DNA of 64,000 bases. It comes from Planctomycetota bacterium. GTDB taxonomy: Bacteria; Planctomycetota; UBA1135; UBA2386. Below, one piece after another: positions 43,043 to 51,934 of the stretch (its first letter is position 1; every line of letters begins with the position of its first letter). Below the pieces are notes generated by a model. That model ran no database searches and had not been told where the DNA came from. It was given only the letters and a program-made list of their open reading frames with translations. Made by a program: the position numbers and the translations under genes. The stretch is taken from the NCBI GenBank assembly GCA_016716265.1, contig JADJWQ010000002.1, forward strand, positions 147,001 to 211,000, given 5' to 3'.

Positions 43043-43397
43043 GCGCGAACGTCAGCTGCCCCGGCCGCCGGGCCGCGCTGCCCGGCAGCCACACTGCGAC
43101 GGTCCAGGCCGCTGGAAACCACCGCGCCGCGTCGCTACGGTGACACCGTGCTGGGACCCGGACGGGCGGTCCCGGTCCAGCACGCAGCCGCTGCGGTCGG
43201 CGGGCGACCGGGTCGCTCGGCCCTGACCGTCGCGGGCGGTCACGGGCGGCGTGCGGTGACGTCGTTCCGGTGGTGTTCTCCGGTCGGGAGGGACTGATGT
43301 TGGCGGTCGACTCGAAGCTGGCGCGGCGCGCGCGCGCGGTCCGCCGCGGGCGCGTGCGGCGTCCGCGAGCGACGCCGCCGGGCCGGGGGGGCGGTCG
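43043..43397 (+). other. Leader region before the prepilin peptidase gene
   Basis: 355 bp without a full-size gene. It contains a possible promoter (TGGAAA 43113-43118, 17-bp spacer, TACGGT 43136-43141). A hairpin follows, with arms GTGCTGG (43148-43154) and CCAGCAC (43177-43183) and further inner pairs, at the expected transcript start. A short open frame, 43297-43401, is listed separately. Confidence 0.4.
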
Positions 43398-43401
43398 ATG
43401 A
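43297..43401 (+). CDS. Possible 34-residue basic leader peptide
   Basis: ATG 43297 is preceded by GGGAGGGACTG, one of the strongest ribosome-binding sites in the window. The frame runs 34 codons, with 12 Arg (LARRARAVRRGRVRRPRAT), and its TGA overlaps the pilD ATG as ATGA (43398-43401). This layout suggests translational coupling to the prepilin peptidase. GC-rich DNA readily encodes Arg-rich chance frames, so expression is unproven. Confidence 0.3.
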   Translation: MLAVDSKLARRARAVRRGRVRRPRATPPGRGGGR

Positions 43402-44468
43402 TCGCCGCGCTCGCCGCGACCGCCGGCGCGCTGGTCGCCGCTCGGGACCCCGTCGTTCCGCTCTCCTCGGCCGTGTTCCCCGCGGCGGCCGACCCGGTGA
43501 CGCTCGTCGGTCTGACGATCCTCGGTGCGATGCTCGGCTCGTTCTGCAACGTGCTGATCCACCGGCTTCCACCGCGCGACGATCAGCGTGCGCACGGTGC
43601 GCGCTCGGCGTGTCCGGCCTGCGGGGCACCGATCCCGGCGTGGCTGAACGTGCCGATCCTCGCCTGGCTGTGGCTGCGCGGTCGGGCGCGCTGCTGTGGC
43701 GCGCGCATCAGCGGCCGCTACCCGCTCGTCGAGGCGCTGACCGCGGCGCTCGTGTTCCTGCTGGTGCGCTTCCCGCCGCTCGGCGTCGCGCCGTCGTTCG
43801 TCGAGCCGACGTTCGCCGGCTGGGCCAGCTTCGTGCTGGGCGCGTTCCTGATCTGCAACCTGGTCGCGAACACGTTCATCGACATCGAGTTCCACTGGCT
43901 GCTCGACCGGTTGACGCGGCCGCTGCTGCTCGTCGGGTTCGTCGCGGGTGGCGTGTTCCCCGAGCTACCGGGACGCATCGACGCGTTCGCGCGCCTGCCG
44001 GACCTGACGCACGGGCTCCTCGCCAGCGCGCTCGGCGCCCTGGTCGGCGGTGGCGTCGTCTGGCTGGTGCGCGTCGTCGGCGGCTGGGTGTTCCGCCGCG
44101 AAGCCATGGGGCTCGGCGACGTCAAGCTGATGCTCGGCGTCGGCGCGTTCCTCGGCTGGCAGGGGGCGCTGTTGACCTTCTTCGTCGGCGCGCTGCTCGG
44201 TGCCCTGCTGGGCTCGCTGCGCCGGCTCTTCGTGCGCGGCGACGAGCTGCCGTTCGGCCCGTACCTCGCGGCCGGCGCCGTCGGCGCGCTGTTCATGCGC
44301 GACGGACTCGTGCGGTTCCTGACGGTCGATTGGCCGGAGTGGCTGCTGCAGCACCAGTCGGCTGCGCAGGCCGTCGCCGTCGTCCTCGTGTTCGTCGCCG
44401 CGATCTACCTGCTTCGGTCGCGCCGGCGCCGCGCCGGTGGATCCGAATCTCCTCCTTCCGACTCATGA
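43398..44468 (+). CDS. pilD: Prepilin peptidase / N-methyltransferase
   Basis: 356 residues. Bifunctional inner-membrane aspartic protease that cleaves prepilin leaders after Gly and methylates the new N-terminus. GSFCNVLIHRLP (about 47-58) and the zinc loop CPACGAPI start the cytoplasmic domain. Catalytic aspartates are in FIDIEF and GLGDVKLM (about 237-244). Seven to eight membrane helices are visible. The second zinc pair, usually C-x2-C after RGR, reads RGRARCCGARI here, so one Cys is displaced. This is the only prepilin peptidase in the window and is expected to serve the pilin at 52908. Confidence 0.93.
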   Translation: MIAALAATAGALVAARDPVVPLSSAVFPAAADPVTLVGLTILGAMLGSFCNVLIHRLPPRDDQRAHGARSACPACGAPIPAWLNVPILAWLWLRGRARCCGARISGRYPLVEALTAALVFLLVRFPPLGVAPSFVEPTFAGWASFVLGAFLICNLVANTFIDIEFHWLLDRLTRPLLLVGFVAGGVFPELPGRIDAFARLPDLTHGLLASALGALVGGGVVWLVRVVGGWVFRREAMGLGDVKLMLGVGAFLGWQGALLTFFVGALLGALLGSLRRLFVRGDELPFGPYLAAGAVGALFMRDGLVRFLTVDWPEWLLQHQSAAQAVAVVLVFVAAIYLLRSRRRRAGGSESPPSDS

Positions 44469-44482
44469 CTCCGAGAGATCCG

Positions 44483-45151
44483 ATGCGCCATTCGAAGCTG
44501 CTCGTCCTCGCGCTCCCGCTGTTCGCGCTCCTGACGTCGGGCTGCGCGACCCGTTACCAGGAGCTCCTCACCGATCGCGACGCGGAGATCCGCCAGCTCA
44601 AGGGGCAGCTCGCGGACTCCCTGGCGGAGGGCGAGGATCTGCGCCGCGAACGCGATCGGCTCCGCGGTGAGCTGGACGGTGCGGGAACGCGCCCGGTGGA
44701 GGCGTCCGCGACCGACTCGGAGCTCGCGCGCGTCCGCGACGAGCTGCCGGACCTCGACGTGTCCCGCCGCCTCGGACGGATCTCGATCGGGATCGAGAAC
44801 ACCGTGACCTTCGACTCCGGCAGCGAGCAGCTGAAGAGCTCGGCCGCCAGCGTGCTGCAGCGGGTCGCGCGCGTGCTGAACGAGCAGTTCCCTGATCGGC
44901 GGATCTACGTGTCGGGCCACACGGACACCGACCCGATCCGGCGCACCGCCGGCACCTACCGCAGCAACCGGCACCTGTCGGTCGAGCGCGCCGACGCGGT
45001 GGCCCGCTGGCTGATCAAGGACGGTCGCGTCCCCGAGCGGCAGATCGCCGTGGTCGGCTACGGTCCATACCTGCCGCGGGTGGCGGGCTCCGACGACTCC
45101 GCCAAGGCTCGCAACCGTCGCGTCGAGGTCGTCGTCGGCGAAGAGCTGTGA
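44483..45151 (+). CDS. OmpA/Pal-family peptidoglycan-binding lipoprotein
   Basis: 222 residues from ATG 44483, which has GAGAG 5 nt upstream; ATG 44465 overlaps the pilD stop (ATGA) and adds six residues. Lipobox TSGC (Cys 21) places it in the envelope. A coiled coil (about 24-65, QELLTDRDAEIRQLKGQLA-like heptads) leads to the OmpA domain (about 100-218). That domain has TFDSGSEQLKSSA, SGHTDTDPI and the NRHLSVERADAVARWL helix. The Asp and Arg that bind diaminopimelate-containing peptidoglycan are in SGHTD and the final KARNRRVEV. Likely anchors outer membrane or a surface structure to the cell wall. Confidence 0.88.
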   Translation: MRHSKLLVLALPLFALLTSGCATRYQELLTDRDAEIRQLKGQLADSLAEGEDLRRERDRLRGELDGAGTRPVEASATDSELARVRDELPDLDVSRRLGRISIGIENTVTFDSGSEQLKSSAASVLQRVARVLNEQFPDRRIYVSGHTDTDPIRRTAGTYRSNRHLSVERADAVARWLIKDGRVPERQIAVVGYGPYLPRVAGSDDSAKARNRRVEVVVGEEL

Positions 45152-45272
45152 GCCGCGCCGCCCGCGAGGTCGGCCGGCGGCGGTGAGCGCACGGTCGGTC
45201 CTCAGGTGGGCGCCGGCGTCCGGAGTGCGGTGCGCTGGCGGGTCGCGCGCTGGGATCGCCAACGCCGCGCGA

Positions 45273-45278
45273 TATAGT
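45273..45278 (+). promoter_or_regulatory. Putative -10 box before the EF-G-like gene
   Basis: TATAGT lies 118 bp before ATG 45397, in otherwise GC-only sequence. The same hexamer precedes the HPr gene. No convincing -35 box. Confidence 0.3.
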
Positions 45279-45396
45279 CGCCGAGTCACGGCGGGCGGCC
45301 CGCACGGTCGCTCGAGCGGTGGTCCGACCACCGACCGCCGCGCCGACTCCCGGCAGCGCGAAGCTGCCGGACGCACGACCTCCACATCGACTCTCC

Positions 45397-47427
45397 ATGG
45401 CTCACCGCTCCGAAGAGATCCGGAATCTCGTCCTCCTCGGCCACGGGCATTCGGGCAAGACCGCGATCATCGACGCCCTCGCCTACATCACGAAGGCCTC
45501 GCCCCGCCACGGCAACTCGCTCGAGGGCACCAGCGTCAGCGACACCCTCGCGGAGGAGAAGGAGCGCAAGCACACGCTGACGTCGCACCTGTTCAGCTTC
45601 ACGTTCGACCACATGCGGATGAACGTGCTGGACACGCCTGGGCACTCGGACTTCGTCGCGGCGGCGCTGTCGACCCTCGACGTCGTCGAGGCGGCGTTCC
45701 TGTGCGTCAGCGCGACGACCGGCCTGACCTTCCACGGCAGGCGGCTGTTCCAGGCGGCCGCCGAGGCGGGGATCGGCCGGGCGATCGTCGTCACCCACCC
45801 CGACGGCGACAGCGCGAACTTCCAGGACCTGGTCGCGGAGCTGGAGGACGCGCTCGGCGACACGGTCGTGCCGGTGACCTACCCGGATGCCGACGGCGCG
45901 GCGTTCACCGAGATCCGCGACGTGATGCACGGAACCGGCGAGCGTGCGGAGCGCTACCGCGCGCTGCTGGCCGAGCACGTCGCCGAGGCCGACGACGAGA
46001 TCCTCGAGCGCTACCTGGAGCGGGAAGCGCTGTCGGAGGCGGAGTTCGAGCGCTACCTGCCGAAGGCGATCGCCAAGGAGAAGGTCACGCCGCTGTTCAC
46101 CGTCTGCGCCCCGCGCGAACTCGGCCTGAAGAAGCTGATGAGCTTCGTCGAGCACTACTTCCCGTCGCCGGAGCAGTTCGGCGGCCGGCCGGCACGGAAG
46201 CCGGGGACCGAGACCTACGACCAGATCGTGCAGCCGAGCAGTGACGGGCCGTTCGTCGCGAAGGTCTTCAAGACGGTCGTCGATCCGTACGTCGGGAGGA
46301 TCACCTACCTGCGCTGCTTCCGCGGTCAGCTGAAGGCCGAGCAGGGCTTCCTCAACGTCCGCACCGGCCACCACGACAACCTGACCGGGGTCCAGTCGGT
46401 CGAGGGCATCGAGGCGAAGCCGATCGACGCGGTCGTCGCCGGCGACCTGTTCGTCGTCACGAAGCTCGACGACCTCGCCTACGGCGACACCGTGACGGTC
46501 GATACGGAGCCGCTCGAGATGAAGGCCGTCGAGTTCCCGGACCCGACCTTCGCGCTCGCGGTGCAGCCGGCATCGCGCGGCGACGAGCAGAAGATCGTGC
46601 AGGGTCTCGAGCGGCTCGCGCTGGAGGACCCCACGTTCCACGTCGCGCGCGATCCGAACACCGGCGAGCTGATCGTCGCCGGCACGAGTCCGATGCACAT
46701 CGACGTGCAGCTGCGCCGGCTCGAGCAGCGCTTCGGCGTGCGCACGACGACCCACGCGCCGAGCGTCGCCTACCGGGAGACGGTCACGGCGCCGGCCGAG
46801 GGTCACCACCGGCACAAGAAGCAGACCGGCGGGCGCGGCCAGTTCGCCGAGGTCTACCTGAGGATCCGCCCGCTCGACCGCGGCGAGGGCTTCAACTTCG
46901 TCGACAAGGTCGTCGGTGGAGCGATCCCCCGGCAGTTCATCCCGGAGATCGAGAAGGGCGTCCAGAGCTTCCTGCGCAAGGGCGGGCTGGCCGGCTGCCG
47001 CGTCGTCGACGTCGAGGTCGAGGTCTACGACGGCAAGTTCCACGCGGTCGACTCCGACCAGCTGTCCTTCCAGCTCGCGGGCGAGCGCGCGTTCGCCGAC
47101 GCCTTCACCAAGGCGCGTCCGATCCTGCTCGAGCCGCTCGCGGAGATCGAGATCATGGTGCCGGAGCGGTTCACCGGCGACGTGTCGAGCAACCTGGCGA
47201 CGCTCCGTGGCCGCATGACCGGCATGGAGATGATCGACGGCATCCAGACGATCCGTGCGCAGGCGCCGCTCGGGGAGCTGCAGGACTACGTCACGAAGCT
47301 GCGGTCGATGACGGCGGGCGAGGGCACGTTCCGTGTCACGCCTGCCGACTACGAGCCGGTGCCGCCGAACGTGCAGGTCCAGATCGTCGCCGCCCACAAG
47401 GCGAAGCTCGAGGCCGCGAAGGGCTGA
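45397..47427 (+). CDS. EF-G-like translational GTPase with degenerate G4 motif
   Basis: 676 residues, close to EF-G (about 700). Five-domain EF-G layout. G1 GHGHSGKT is at 15-22 and G3 DTPGH at 79-83. At the G4 position THPD (133-136) replaces NKxD, which normally selects guanine. Domain II has FVAKVFKTVVDPYVGRITYLR-like residues (for example KTVVDPYVGR). Domain IV has GGRGQFAEV and the domain V part GRMTGMEMIDG. It belongs to the EF-G-like paralogues rather than the main fusA, which normally sits with the rps genes. Nucleotide binding may be altered. A 120-nt leader with TATAGT precedes it. Confidence 0.85.
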   Translation: MAHRSEEIRNLVLLGHGHSGKTAIIDALAYITKASPRHGNSLEGTSVSDTLAEEKERKHTLTSHLFSFTFDHMRMNVLDTPGHSDFVAAALSTLDVVEAAFLCVSATTGLTFHGRRLFQAAAEAGIGRAIVVTHPDGDSANFQDLVAELEDALGDTVVPVTYPDADGAAFTEIRDVMHGTGERAERYRALLAEHVAEADDEILERYLEREALSEAEFERYLPKAIAKEKVTPLFTVCAPRELGLKKLMSFVEHYFPSPEQFGGRPARKPGTETYDQIVQPSSDGPFVAKVFKTVVDPYVGRITYLRCFRGQLKAEQGFLNVRTGHHDNLTGVQSVEGIEAKPIDAVVAGDLFVVTKLDDLAYGDTVTVDTEPLEMKAVEFPDPTFALAVQPASRGDEQKIVQGLERLALEDPTFHVARDPNTGELIVAGTSPMHIDVQLRRLEQRFGVRTTTHAPSVAYRETVTAPAEGHHRHKKQTGGRGQFAEVYLRIRPLDRGEGFNFVDKVVGGAIPRQFIPEIEKGVQSFLRKGGLAGCRVVDVEVEVYDGKFHAVDSDQLSFQLAGERAFADAFTKARPILLEPLAEIEIMVPERFTGDVSSNLATLRGRMTGMEMIDGIQTIRAQAPLGELQDYVTKLRSMTAGEGTFRVTPADYEPVPPNVQVQIVAAHKAKLEAAKG

Positions 47428-47672
47428 GCGCCGCGCTCCGGACCCGCGGGGTGGGCTCGCGGGTCGTTCCGGGAGCCCCGCGGACCGCCCGGCGCTGGCG
47501 GCCCCGTGTCAGCTCGCCGTCAGCGATGCTCCGCGCGCCGGATTGCTGGCGCCCATGTCGTCGCGATCCCGGACCAGCGTACTCAACCCGGACACCGCAT
47601 CGGGCCGATAGCGGAGCCGGGATCGCTTCGCGTCGACGCGGTCCCGAGTTCCGGACTGCGGAGGATGCGGCG

Positions 47673-48755
47673 ATGGTCTCGATGGAAGAGCTGCTCCATC
47701 TGATGGTGCAGCGCGGTGGCTCCGATCTGCACCTGTCGGTCGGTGCCCCGCCCAAGGTGCGCATCGACGGGAAGTTGCAGGACACCGAGCACGAGCTGCT
47801 CACCCCCGAGGTCACGAAGAAGCTCGTCTACTCGGTGCTGTCGCCGGACCAGGTCGCGCGGCTCGAGAAGGAACTCGAGATCGACTTCTCGTTCGGCGTC
47901 GCGAATCTCGGCCGGTTCCGAACCAACGCGTTCCTGCAGCGGGGCACGATCGCGTCCGTCATGCGGGTGATCCCGTACGAGGTCTTCGACTTCGACCAGA
48001 TCGGCATGCCGCGGAAGGTCTGCGAGGCGCTGTGCAACCTGCCGAAGGGGCTGGTCCTGTGCACCGGTGCGACGGGCTCCGGCAAGTCGACGACGCTGGC
48101 GTCGATGGTCGACTACATCAACGACCATCGGCAGGGGCACATCGTGACGATCGAGGACCCGATCGAGTTCCTCCATCGCAACAAGAACTGTCTGATCAAC
48201 CAGCGCGAGGTCGGCGGCGACACGAACGGCTTCGAGCGCGCGCTGCGCTCGGTGCTGCGCCAGGATCCGGACGTCGTGCTGGTCGGTGAGATGCGCGACC
48301 TGGAGACGATCGAAGCCGCCCTGACGCTCGCGGAGACCGGTCACCTGACGTTCGGCACGCTGCACACGTCGGACACCGTGCAGACGATCAACCGCATCGT
48401 CGACGTGTTCCCTGCGCACCAGCAGCAGCAGATCCGGACGATGCTGTCGTTCACGCTGCAGGCGGTGATCTGTCAGACGCTGCTACCGCGTGCGACCGGC
48501 AAGGGCCGCGTGCTGGCGGCGGAGATCATGATCGTGACGCCGGCGGTGCGCGCGCTGATCCGCGACAACAAGGCACACCAGATCCACTCGATCATCCAGA
48601 CCGGCGGACAGCTCGGGATGCGGACGATGAACCAGTCCATCTACGAGCTCTACCGCGCCGGTGCGATCAGCCACGAGGACGCGGTGCACACGTCCCCGGA
48701 TCCGGCGGAGCTGGAGCGCCTGATGCAGCGCGCGCCTGCGCAGAGACTGCGATGA
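47673..48755 (+). CDS. pilT: Type IV pilus retraction ATPase PilT
   Basis: 360 residues. Hexameric retraction motor. Start ATG 47673 has GGAGG 8 nt upstream. N-terminal GGSDLHLSVGAPPKVRIDG, Walker A GATGSGKST, Asp box VTIEDPIEFLH, Walker B PDVVLVGEMRDLETIE, His box HLTFGTLHTSD and the AIRNLIRE-type motif region (VRALIRDNKAHQI). This copy keeps the canonical PilT signatures better than the one at 23014. Its stop overlaps the pilB start (ATGA at 48752), so pilT-pilB-pilC form an operon. Confidence 0.93.
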   Translation: MVSMEELLHLMVQRGGSDLHLSVGAPPKVRIDGKLQDTEHELLTPEVTKKLVYSVLSPDQVARLEKELEIDFSFGVANLGRFRTNAFLQRGTIASVMRVIPYEVFDFDQIGMPRKVCEALCNLPKGLVLCTGATGSGKSTTLASMVDYINDHRQGHIVTIEDPIEFLHRNKNCLINQREVGGDTNGFERALRSVLRQDPDVVLVGEMRDLETIEAALTLAETGHLTFGTLHTSDTVQTINRIVDVFPAHQQQQIRTMLSFTLQAVICQTLLPRATGKGRVLAAEIMIVTPAVRALIRDNKAHQIHSIIQTGGQLGMRTMNQSIYELYRAGAISHEDAVHTSPDPAELERLMQRAPAQRLR

Positions 48756-50461
48756 TCCAATTCGCACGCAAGCTGAGGGGGATCCTCGAGAAGGCCGGCA
48801 AGCTCGACGCGGAGACGGGCGAGAAGCTCCAGCTGGAGAGCCGCAAGGAGCGCCGGCCGCTCAGCGAGATCGTCGTCAAGCGTGGCGTCGTCACCGAGGG
48901 CGAGCTGCTCGCGCTCGTCGCGGCAGCCGCGAACGTGCCGCCGATCGACCTCGACCGCGTGCGTGTCAACGACGAGCTGCTGACCGACGTCACGGCCGAG
49001 CTCGCCAAGGAATACCGGATCTTCCCGGTCGACAAGATCGGCAGCCTCATCACGATCGCGGTCGCCAACCCGTTCGACGTACTCAAGCTCGACGATCTGC
49101 GCATCATCACCGGCTGCGAGCTTCGGCTCGCGGTCAGCACGGAGGAGGCGATCGAGCGCGCGACCGCGAAGGCCTACCGATCGGCCGAGGAGAGCGTCAA
49201 CGAGCTGGTCGGCGGCTTCGAGAGCGGCGACATCGAGCTCAAGGAGTCCGGTGAAGACGACGAGGGGATGGACCTGTCGGCGATCAGCGACGAGGCGTCG
49301 CCGATCGTCAAGATCGTCAACAAGATGATCTCGGATGCCTGCAACTCGGGCGTCAGCGACATCCACATCGAGCCCTTCGAGAAACGGCTCGTCGTGCGCT
49401 ACCGCAGAGACGGTCGCCTGGTTGAGGTCATGTCGCTGCCGAAGCGCATGCAGAACAACCTGACCTCGCGCCTCAAGATCATGTCCAAGCTGGACATCGC
49501 GGAGAAGCAGAAGCCACAGGACGGCAAGTTCCAGATGAAGATGGGCAACAAGGCGATCGACTTCCGGGTGTCGATCCTGCCCGTCATCTGGGGCGAGAAG
49601 ACGGTTCTCCGCATCCTCGACTCCTCGAACCTCGCCCTCGACATCAAGTCCCTGGGCTTCGAGGACAAGTCGATGTCGGACTACCTGTGGGCGATCGAGC
49701 GGCCCTACGGAATGATCCTCGTGACCGGGCCGACCGGCTCGGGCAAGTCGACGACGCTGTATTCCGCGGTCCAGCACATCAACGACCCCGAGACCAACAT
49801 GGTCACGGTCGAGGACCCGGTCGAGTACACGATCGAGGGCATCAATCAGGTCCCGGTCAACCCGAAGCGCGGCCTCACCTTCGCGGGTGCGCTCCGTTCC
49901 ATCCTGCGCCAGGACCCGGATGTGATCCTGCTGGGTGAGATCCGCGACACCGAGACGCTGGAGATCGCGGTCAAGGCCGCGTTGACCGGCCACCTGGTGC
50001 TGAGCACGCTCCACACCAACGATGCCGTCGGGACGATCACGCGCATGATCGACATGGGCATGGATCCGTTCATGGTCGCGAGCTCGACCAATCTGATCTG
50101 TGCCCAGCGACTCGCCCGGCGACTCTGCTCGCACTGCAAGGCACCGGTCGACTACGACAAGCGGCTGTTCAAGGACGCCGGCCTGCTGGACGAGGATCTG
50201 GCCCGGGAGGACCTGCAGCTGTTCAAGGCCGTCGGCTGCGGGCGTTGCACCAACGGCTACAAGGGGCGCTTCGCGATCCTGGAGACGCTGCGCATGACCG
50301 ACCCGATCAAGCGCATGGTGGTCGAACGTGCCAACACCCAGGACATCAAGAAGCTCGCGCTGTCGGAGGGGATGCTGACGCTACGACGCTGCGGATTGCT
50401 GAACTTCATGCGCGGCGTGACGAGTGTCGAAGAAGTCGAGCGCGTGACGATGGCGGATTGA
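48752..50461 (+). CDS. pilB: Type IV pilus extension ATPase PilB
   Basis: 569 residues. Hexameric assembly motor of the GspE/PilB family. N-terminal MshEN-type domain (1-160: LSEIVVKRGVVTEGEL), a linker with an acidic patch (160-175), and the N2 domain with SDIHIEPFEKRLVVRYRRDG. Walker A GPTGSGKST is at 326-334, followed by MVTVEDPVEY, Walker B PDVILLGEIRD and His box HLVLSTLHTND. A four-Cys zinc site follows (CSHC ... CGRC). The start overlaps pilT by 4 bp. Confidence 0.95.
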   Translation: MIQFARKLRGILEKAGKLDAETGEKLQLESRKERRPLSEIVVKRGVVTEGELLALVAAAANVPPIDLDRVRVNDELLTDVTAELAKEYRIFPVDKIGSLITIAVANPFDVLKLDDLRIITGCELRLAVSTEEAIERATAKAYRSAEESVNELVGGFESGDIELKESGEDDEGMDLSAISDEASPIVKIVNKMISDACNSGVSDIHIEPFEKRLVVRYRRDGRLVEVMSLPKRMQNNLTSRLKIMSKLDIAEKQKPQDGKFQMKMGNKAIDFRVSILPVIWGEKTVLRILDSSNLALDIKSLGFEDKSMSDYLWAIERPYGMILVTGPTGSGKSTTLYSAVQHINDPETNMVTVEDPVEYTIEGINQVPVNPKRGLTFAGALRSILRQDPDVILLGEIRDTETLEIAVKAALTGHLVLSTLHTNDAVGTITRMIDMGMDPFMVASSTNLICAQRLARRLCSHCKAPVDYDKRLFKDAGLLDEDLAREDLQLFKAVGCGRCTNGYKGRFAILETLRMTDPIKRMVVERANTQDIKKLALSEGMLTLRRCGLLNFMRGVTSVEEVERVTMAD

Positions 50462-50544
50462 CCGGGGGTAGCGCCTGCGCATCCCGAGCCGTCCGGCCGG
50501 CGGCGGAGGTTGCGGGGGACCGAGCAGGAGAGGACGAGTAGAGC

Positions 50545-51780
50545 ATGGCGACCAGCTACAAGTACGAGGCGAAGGACACGAAGGGCAAGACCGTCAAGGG
50601 CACGGTGAAAGCCGGTTCGCACAACGAGGCGGTCGCCGACCTTCGTCGTCGCTCGCTGACGCCGGTCAACGTGCAGGAGGCCCCGAGCGGGTTCTTCTCG
50701 GTGAGCGCGAAGGGAAAGAAGACCGCGGCGAAGGCGTCGGTCGGCAAGGGCGAACTCGAGGTGTTCACCCGGCAGCTGTCGACGATGCTCTCCGCGGGCA
50801 TCCCGATGCTGGAGGCTCTCGAGATCCTGAGCGAGCAGTCGGAGACTCCCGGCTTCCGGTTCTGTCTGCAGCGTGTGGTCGACGACATCCGCAACGGTTC
50901 CGACCTGTCGAAGGCCATGGAGCCGCATAGGCGGGTGTTCTCGGACATCTACGTGAGCATGATCCGCGCCGGCGAGGTGTCCGGCCAGATCGACACCATC
51001 CTGACGCGCCTGGCGGAGTACCTCGAGGCGAGCGCACACCTGCGGCGCGAGATCAAGGCGGCGATGACCTATCCGGTCGTGTCGCTGTTCCTGGTTCTCG
51101 GCATCGCGGCGTTCCTGATGATGGGCATCGTCCCGTCGTTCAAGCCGGTGTTCGAGTCGCTCGACGTCAAGCTGCCACAGCTCACGGTCATCACGATGGA
51201 TGTCGCGTTCTTCATGCGCGACAACTGGTACGTGATCTTCGGCGGCGTCATCGGGTTCTTCGTGGGGTTCAAGTTCTGGCGGCGGACCCCGACCGGGAAG
51301 CGGATGTGGGACCGCATCGTGCTACGCCTGCCGGTGTTCGGCGGCCTGTTCAAGAAGGTCGCGCTGTCGCGGTTCTCGCGGACCTTCTCGACGCTGATCA
51401 AGAGCGGCGTGCCGATCCTCGGGGCGATGGAGATCGTCTCGCAGACCGCGGGCAACAGTGTGATCTCCGGCATCGTCGACGAAGCGCGCGATCGCGTCCG
51501 CGAAGGCGACAGCCTGTCGGACCCGTTCATGCGCTCCACGATCTTCCCGCCGATGGTCACCAAGATGATGGCGATCGGCGAGCGGTCGGGCGCGCTCGAT
51601 GCGCTGCTCGAGAAGATCTCCGAGTTCTACGACCAGCAGGTCGAGGCGGAGGTCAAGGGACTCACGTCGCTCATCGAGCCGATCATGATCGCGCTGATGG
51701 GCTTCGTCGTCGGTGGCATCGTGCTCGCCGTGTTCCTGCCGATCTTCAAGCTGCAGGAGGCGCTGTCCGCGGGCGGCTGA
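50545..51780 (+). CDS. pilC: Type IV pilus inner-membrane platform protein PilC
   Basis: 411 residues. GspF/PilC family platform that couples the motors to pilin polymerisation. It has a short N-terminal beta domain (KYEAKDTKGKTVKGTVKA) and two T2SSF repeats (about 73-195 and 275-400). Three membrane helices are visible (about 170-195, 222-245, 375-400). Motifs FTRQLSTMLSAGIPMLEALEI and FSRTFSTLIKSGVPIL (given by RTFSTLIKSGVP) start each repeat. An AGGAGAGGA ribosome-binding site lies upstream. Confidence 0.94.
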   Translation: MATSYKYEAKDTKGKTVKGTVKAGSHNEAVADLRRRSLTPVNVQEAPSGFFSVSAKGKKTAAKASVGKGELEVFTRQLSTMLSAGIPMLEALEILSEQSETPGFRFCLQRVVDDIRNGSDLSKAMEPHRRVFSDIYVSMIRAGEVSGQIDTILTRLAEYLEASAHLRREIKAAMTYPVVSLFLVLGIAAFLMMGIVPSFKPVFESLDVKLPQLTVITMDVAFFMRDNWYVIFGGVIGFFVGFKFWRRTPTGKRMWDRIVLRLPVFGGLFKKVALSRFSRTFSTLIKSGVPILGAMEIVSQTAGNSVISGIVDEARDRVREGDSLSDPFMRSTIFPPMVTKMMAIGERSGALDALLEKISEFYDQQVEAEVKGLTSLIEPIMIALMGFVVGGIVLAVFLPIFKLQEALSAGG

Positions 51781-51934
51781 GCCTGCGGTCGGCGAAACGG
51801 ATGCCGCAGGGTCCGACCCCCGGACGGCGCGGCGTCCGCAGTCAGGATTCCCCGCGCCGGCCCCTCGGAGCCGGCATCCATCGCGGTCGCGCCAGCCGGC
51901 CTCCGGCAGCGCGCCGCTCGTCCCCCGGAGCAAC

